Shown here one piece after another: positions 34,174 through 36,294 of a DNA stretch of 36,294 nt. The notes under the pieces were generated by a model, which had not been told where the DNA came from, made no database searches, and saw only the letters and a program-made list of their open reading frames with translations. Origin of the DNA: an uncultured Oscillospiraceae bacterium (GTDB lineage: Bacteria > Bacillota > Clostridia > Oscillospirales > Oscillospiraceae); assembly GCA_951801655.1 (NCBI GenBank), contig CATONV010000020.1, forward strand, positions 1 to 36,294. Reading direction: 5' to 3'. Both the position numbers and the translations under genes were made by a program. Position 1 is the first letter of the stretch. Each line of letters starts with the position of its first letter.

Positions 34174-34752
34174 TCAGATCGCCGCCAGGGCTTCCTCAAT
34201 GTCTCCGCCCAAACTCACCGTGCCGCCGGCGGTGTAGCCGGCGGGAATGGCCACGCTGACGGAGGTCAGTCCGTCGATGGTGCTGCTGATGCTGCCGTTG
34301 TTGGGCATGGTGCCGGCGGTCACCTTGCCGGCGGCGGTAACAAAGACCTTCCCTGTCAGCACGTCGCCCGCCCCCGCCGTCACGGATGACACATCCTGGT
34401 AACTCTCGGGGATGGGGGCCACAGTCACGTCGGACAGGCCGTAAAAGCCGCTGTCCGGAGTAATGTTCTGCTGAAGCTTGGTGGGGGTGACGGTTTTCGA
34501 CTGCAATCCGTAGCTGCCTCCGCCAGCCACCCCGGAGACGGTGCCGCTGCCGTTGTGGTAGCCTTTCGGGATTGTGTAGGTGTCCCCCTCCTGCACGGTG
34601 ACGGACACCGCCCCCTGATTCTCAATGCCCTCCACCGCCGTGGCCAGCTTGTCCAGCCCGTCGCCGCTCTGGGCCATCCCCAGTTCCACCAGCTTGGCCC
34701 GAATGGTGTTTCTTCCTGTCTGTATTCTGCTGATTTCTGCTGCAATACTCAT
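34174..34752 (-). CDS. Phage tail-fibre-like protein
   Basis: A 192-residue protein with AAAGGAGG six bases before ATG 34752. It has a helical start (MSIAAEISRIQTGRNTIRAK ... LATAVEGI) and then beta-rich repeats: VTPTKLQQNITPDSGFYGLS, a SDVTVAPIPESYQDVS stretch and DVLTGKVFVTAAGKVTAGTM followed by PNNGS. These patterns are common in tail and baseplate appendage proteins of Firmicutes phages. It shares the N-terminal pattern with its downstream neighbour. No enzymatic motif is visible. Confidence 0.72.
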   Translation of the reverse strand: MSIAAEISRIQTGRNTIRAKLVELGMAQSGDGLDKLATAVEGIENQGAVSVTVQEGDTYTIPKGYHNGSGTVSGVAGGGSYGLQSKTVTPTKLQQNITPDSGFYGLSDVTVAPIPESYQDVSSVTAGAGDVLTGKVFVTAAGKVTAGTMPNNGSISSTIDGLTSVSVAIPAGYTAGGTVSLGGDIEEALAAI

Positions 34753-34764
34753 TCTTTTCCTCCT

Positions 34765-35373
34765 TTAAATCGATTCCAATAAGACTTCAATGTTTCCCAC
34801 TGCGGACTGTACCAGGGCCGCAGTGGCAGGCAGGGTGTTGTCCCCGGAAAAATCGCCGGCTGTCTCCACAGACACGCTTCCGTCCCGCACACTCAGCCCG
34901 TGTCCAAACCGGACCCCGGCCATCTGCACCGTGGACAGAACTCTATCTCCTCTCATCAGCGAGAGAACCTGTCCGTCGCAGGCCAGGGCGTCCCCCTTTC
35001 TGTCCAGCTCCTGCCGCCACAGATCAGGGGTAGGCGGCAGGGACGGCCCTCCGCCGGCCGCCCCCTCCAGAATCGGCCCCAGATCGGCCCATACAGTGGG
35101 CAGAACCGTCTCCTCCCCCGCCCGGCCCCTCACCCCGGCCAGAAGATGGAAGCCAGGCTGGTCCAATACCTCCCAGGGGACGTCGGTCTCTCCGTCTCCG
35201 TCCAGCAGGACCGACCGAGACACATAGCCCGCCTGAAAAATCGCGGTCCGCTCCAGTCCCTCCCAGTCTTCAGAAAACTGAAAGCGTACCGGATACACGT
35301 TCACCGACCCGCTGGTCACTGGCTCTCCCTGGCGGAGGATCAGCCTGTTTTTCTCCGCATATAAAATAAACAT
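34765..35373 (-). CDS. Phage tail/baseplate-like protein
   Basis: A 202-residue protein starting at ATG 35373 after AAGGAAGTGAG. It is beta-rich at the N-terminus (NRLILRQGEPVTSGSVNVYP, VRFQFSEDWEGLERTAIFQ), which fits a structural domain found near tail fibres in Clostridia prophages. The C-terminal part is a linker (GGGPSLPPTPDLWRQELDRK) and a final helix. It is first of three genes read leftward with 8-12-base gaps. Specific function is not recognised. Confidence 0.6.
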   Translation of the reverse strand: MFILYAEKNRLILRQGEPVTSGSVNVYPVRFQFSEDWEGLERTAIFQAGYVSRSVLLDGDGETDVPWEVLDQPGFHLLAGVRGRAGEETVLPTVWADLGPILEGAAGGGPSLPPTPDLWRQELDRKGDALACDGQVLSLMRGDRVLSTVQMAGVRFGHGLSVRDGSVSVETAGDFSGDNTLPATAALVQSAVGNIEVLLESI

Positions 35374-35484
35374 GGCTCACTTCCTTTCCTATTTCTGGAA
35401 CAGAACCACAAAAAGTTGCACACACCCGTACACCCATATTCCGACGCTGTCTGTAAACAATCTTTGAACTCCATCAAAACCCCC
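35374..35484. other. Spacer between the tail-like genes and the MarR gene
   Basis: No gene is seen. No convincing minus-strand promoter for the tail-like genes is visible. TTCTG-GAA-CAGAA (35393-35405) is a small palindrome just upstream of their first ribosome site and could be an operator. Confidence 0.4.
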
Positions 35485-35512
35485 TTGACATTTTTTTCTG
35501 CCCGAGTAAAAT
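35485..35512 (+). promoter_or_regulatory. Promoter of the marR-ABC operon
   Basis: Perfect TTGACA (35485-35490), 16-base spacer, TAAAAT (35507-35512). Transcription should begin near 35519. Confidence 0.8.
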
Positions 35513-35522
35513 GATAAACGCA

Positions 35523-35541
35523 TTAATCATTAACTGATTAA
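35523..35541 (+). promoter_or_regulatory. Probable MarR operator
   Basis: Perfect inverted repeat TTAATCA-N5-TGATTAA lying immediately after the -10 box, over the expected transcription start. Size and position fit autorepression by the MarR protein encoded 26 bases downstream. Confidence 0.75.
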
Positions 35542-35566
35542 CTATTTATCGGAAAGGAGTTTTCTT

Positions 35567-36028
35567 GTGGAAACTTTGTTTCACGAGATGGAACTGCTGT
35601 CCCGCAGCCTGAGCAACGCCCACCGCGCGGCGGTGCAGGCGGAGCTGCACGCCGCGGGACTGGAGAAGGTGGGCCACCCTATGCTGGTGTCTATCCTCCA
35701 GTCCGCCGACGAGGACCCGGAGGGCCAGTGCCAGGCCCAGCGGGAACTGGCCGACCTGCTCCATGTCTCCCCTCCCGCCATAGCCAACTCCCTGAAATGT
35801 CTGGAGAGGGACGGCTACCTCCGCCGGGAGCCCTGGCCCAGAGACGCCCGGCGAAACCGGGTCATCCTCACCGACAAGGGGACCGCCGCTGTAGCGGGCT
35901 GCCGGGACGTCTTCGTCCGGGTATCCGCCCGGATGATGGCCGGCTTCACCCCGGAAGAGCTTCAGCAGCTGGCCCAGTTTCAGCGCCGAATGCTGGACAA
36001 TTTAATAAATTCCCACGAAAAGGAGTGA
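35567..36028 (+). CDS. MarR family transcriptional regulator
   Basis: A 153-residue winged-helix regulator starting at GTG 35567, seven bases after AAAGGAG. The DNA-binding part is AQRELADLLHVSPPAIANSL (recognition helix) with the wing RDGYLRREPWPRDARRNRVI, followed by LTDKGTAAVAG and a C-terminal dimer helix. MarR proteins usually repress a neighbouring exporter until a toxic ligand binds. The palindrome at 35523-35541 is its likely site, and an ABC exporter gene follows eight bases later. Confidence 0.92.
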   Translation: METLFHEMELLSRSLSNAHRAAVQAELHAAGLEKVGHPMLVSILQSADEDPEGQCQAQRELADLLHVSPPAIANSLKCLERDGYLRREPWPRDARRNRVILTDKGTAAVAGCRDVFVRVSARMMAGFTPEELQQLAQFQRRMLDNLINSHEKE

Positions 36029-36035
36029 TTTCACC

Positions 36036-36294
36036 TTGCTTTCCCTATTCCTGACCCATCTGGAGGGCTATAAAAAAGAGGCGGTCAAATCCCCCATCCT
36101 CATCATCCTGGAGGTCATCTGCGAGCTTCTCCTCCCCCTGGTGATGGCGGAGATCGTGGATGTGGCCATCCCCTCCGGGGATGTGGGCTACATCTTTCTC
36201 ATGGGCGGACTGATGCTGGTGCTGGCCGTTCTGGCCATGGCCTGCGGCGTGGGCTCCGCCAAATACGCCACCTTCGCCAGCCAGGGCTTTGGCG
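36036..36294 (+). CDS. ABC exporter transmembrane subunit (5' part only)
   Basis: An ORF of at least 86 residues runs off the window. It begins at TTG 36036 with AAAAGGAGTGAT ending about eight bases upstream; no ATG lies near. The sequence opens MLSLFLTHLEGYKKEAVKSP, continues ILEVICELLLPLVMAEIVDV, then a hydrophobic segment GYIFLMGGLMLVLAVLAMAC. This is the usual first two membrane helices of a type IV ABC exporter of the MsbA/LmrA/BmrC kind. The ATPase part would lie beyond the window. It is probably regulated by the MarR protein just upstream. Confidence 0.8.
   Translation, partial: MLSLFLTHLEGYKKEAVKSPILIILEVICELLLPLVMAEIVDVAIPSGDVGYIFLMGGLMLVLAVLAMACGVGSAKYATFASQGFG

Overview
The window reads as chromosomal DNA of a GC-rich, Gram-positive Clostridia bacterium, most likely an Oscillospiraceae gut commensal (Flavonifractor/Intestinimonas-like). 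This placement is an inference from gene families, the dgt-dnaG-rpoD order, strong AGGAGG-type ribosome sites, sigma-A promoters of the TTGACA-N17-TATAAT kind, an LTA-synthase-like enzyme and SLH anchoring; no 16S rRNA gene is present. Nearly the whole window is coding and no tRNA, rRNA or CRISPR array was seen.

Layout. 1-1018 (-): 3'-truncated LTA-synthase-family enzyme. 1402-3950 (+): three-gene polar amino acid ABC importer. 4063-6722 (+): LRR lipoprotein and a sodium:alanine symporter whose ribosome site lies in a hairpin. 6830-7811 (+): acpP and rnc. 7847-11173 (-): a 1108-residue Sel1-repeat protein. 11303-15487 (-): dgt-dnaG-rpoD. 15617-16930 (-): NhaC antiporter. 17075-18091 (-): membrane-anchored polysaccharide deacetylase. 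18240-19874 (-): response-regulator diguanylate cyclase followed by a PilZ protein. 20071-26237 (-): a secreted 1628-residue M60 metallopeptidase with a dockerin-like repeat pair, coupled to an SLH-anchored protein with a possible cohesin-like domain. 26414-27019 (-): small serine recombinase. 27233-30013 (-): HisD-family dehydrogenase and APC permease, divergent from 30210-31472 (+), a MerR protein fused to a zinc motif and a methyltransferase-like domain. 31527-32744 (-): two-component threonine/serine exporter (ThrE type). 32894-35373 (-): three phage-tail-like genes without other phage genes. 35567-end (+): MarR regulator and the start of an ABC exporter.

How the genes work together. Housekeeping functions (lipid synthesis, RNA processing, replication priming, primary sigma factor) sit among surface and nutrient genes. 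The two most interesting units are (i) the M60 peptidase/SLH pair, which could form a two-protein cell-surface complex attacking host glycoproteins, and (ii) the MerR-methyltransferase-like regulator facing a dehydrogenase/permease operon, which could be an undescribed catabolic switch. Assignments are based on reading motifs by eye; no database search was run.
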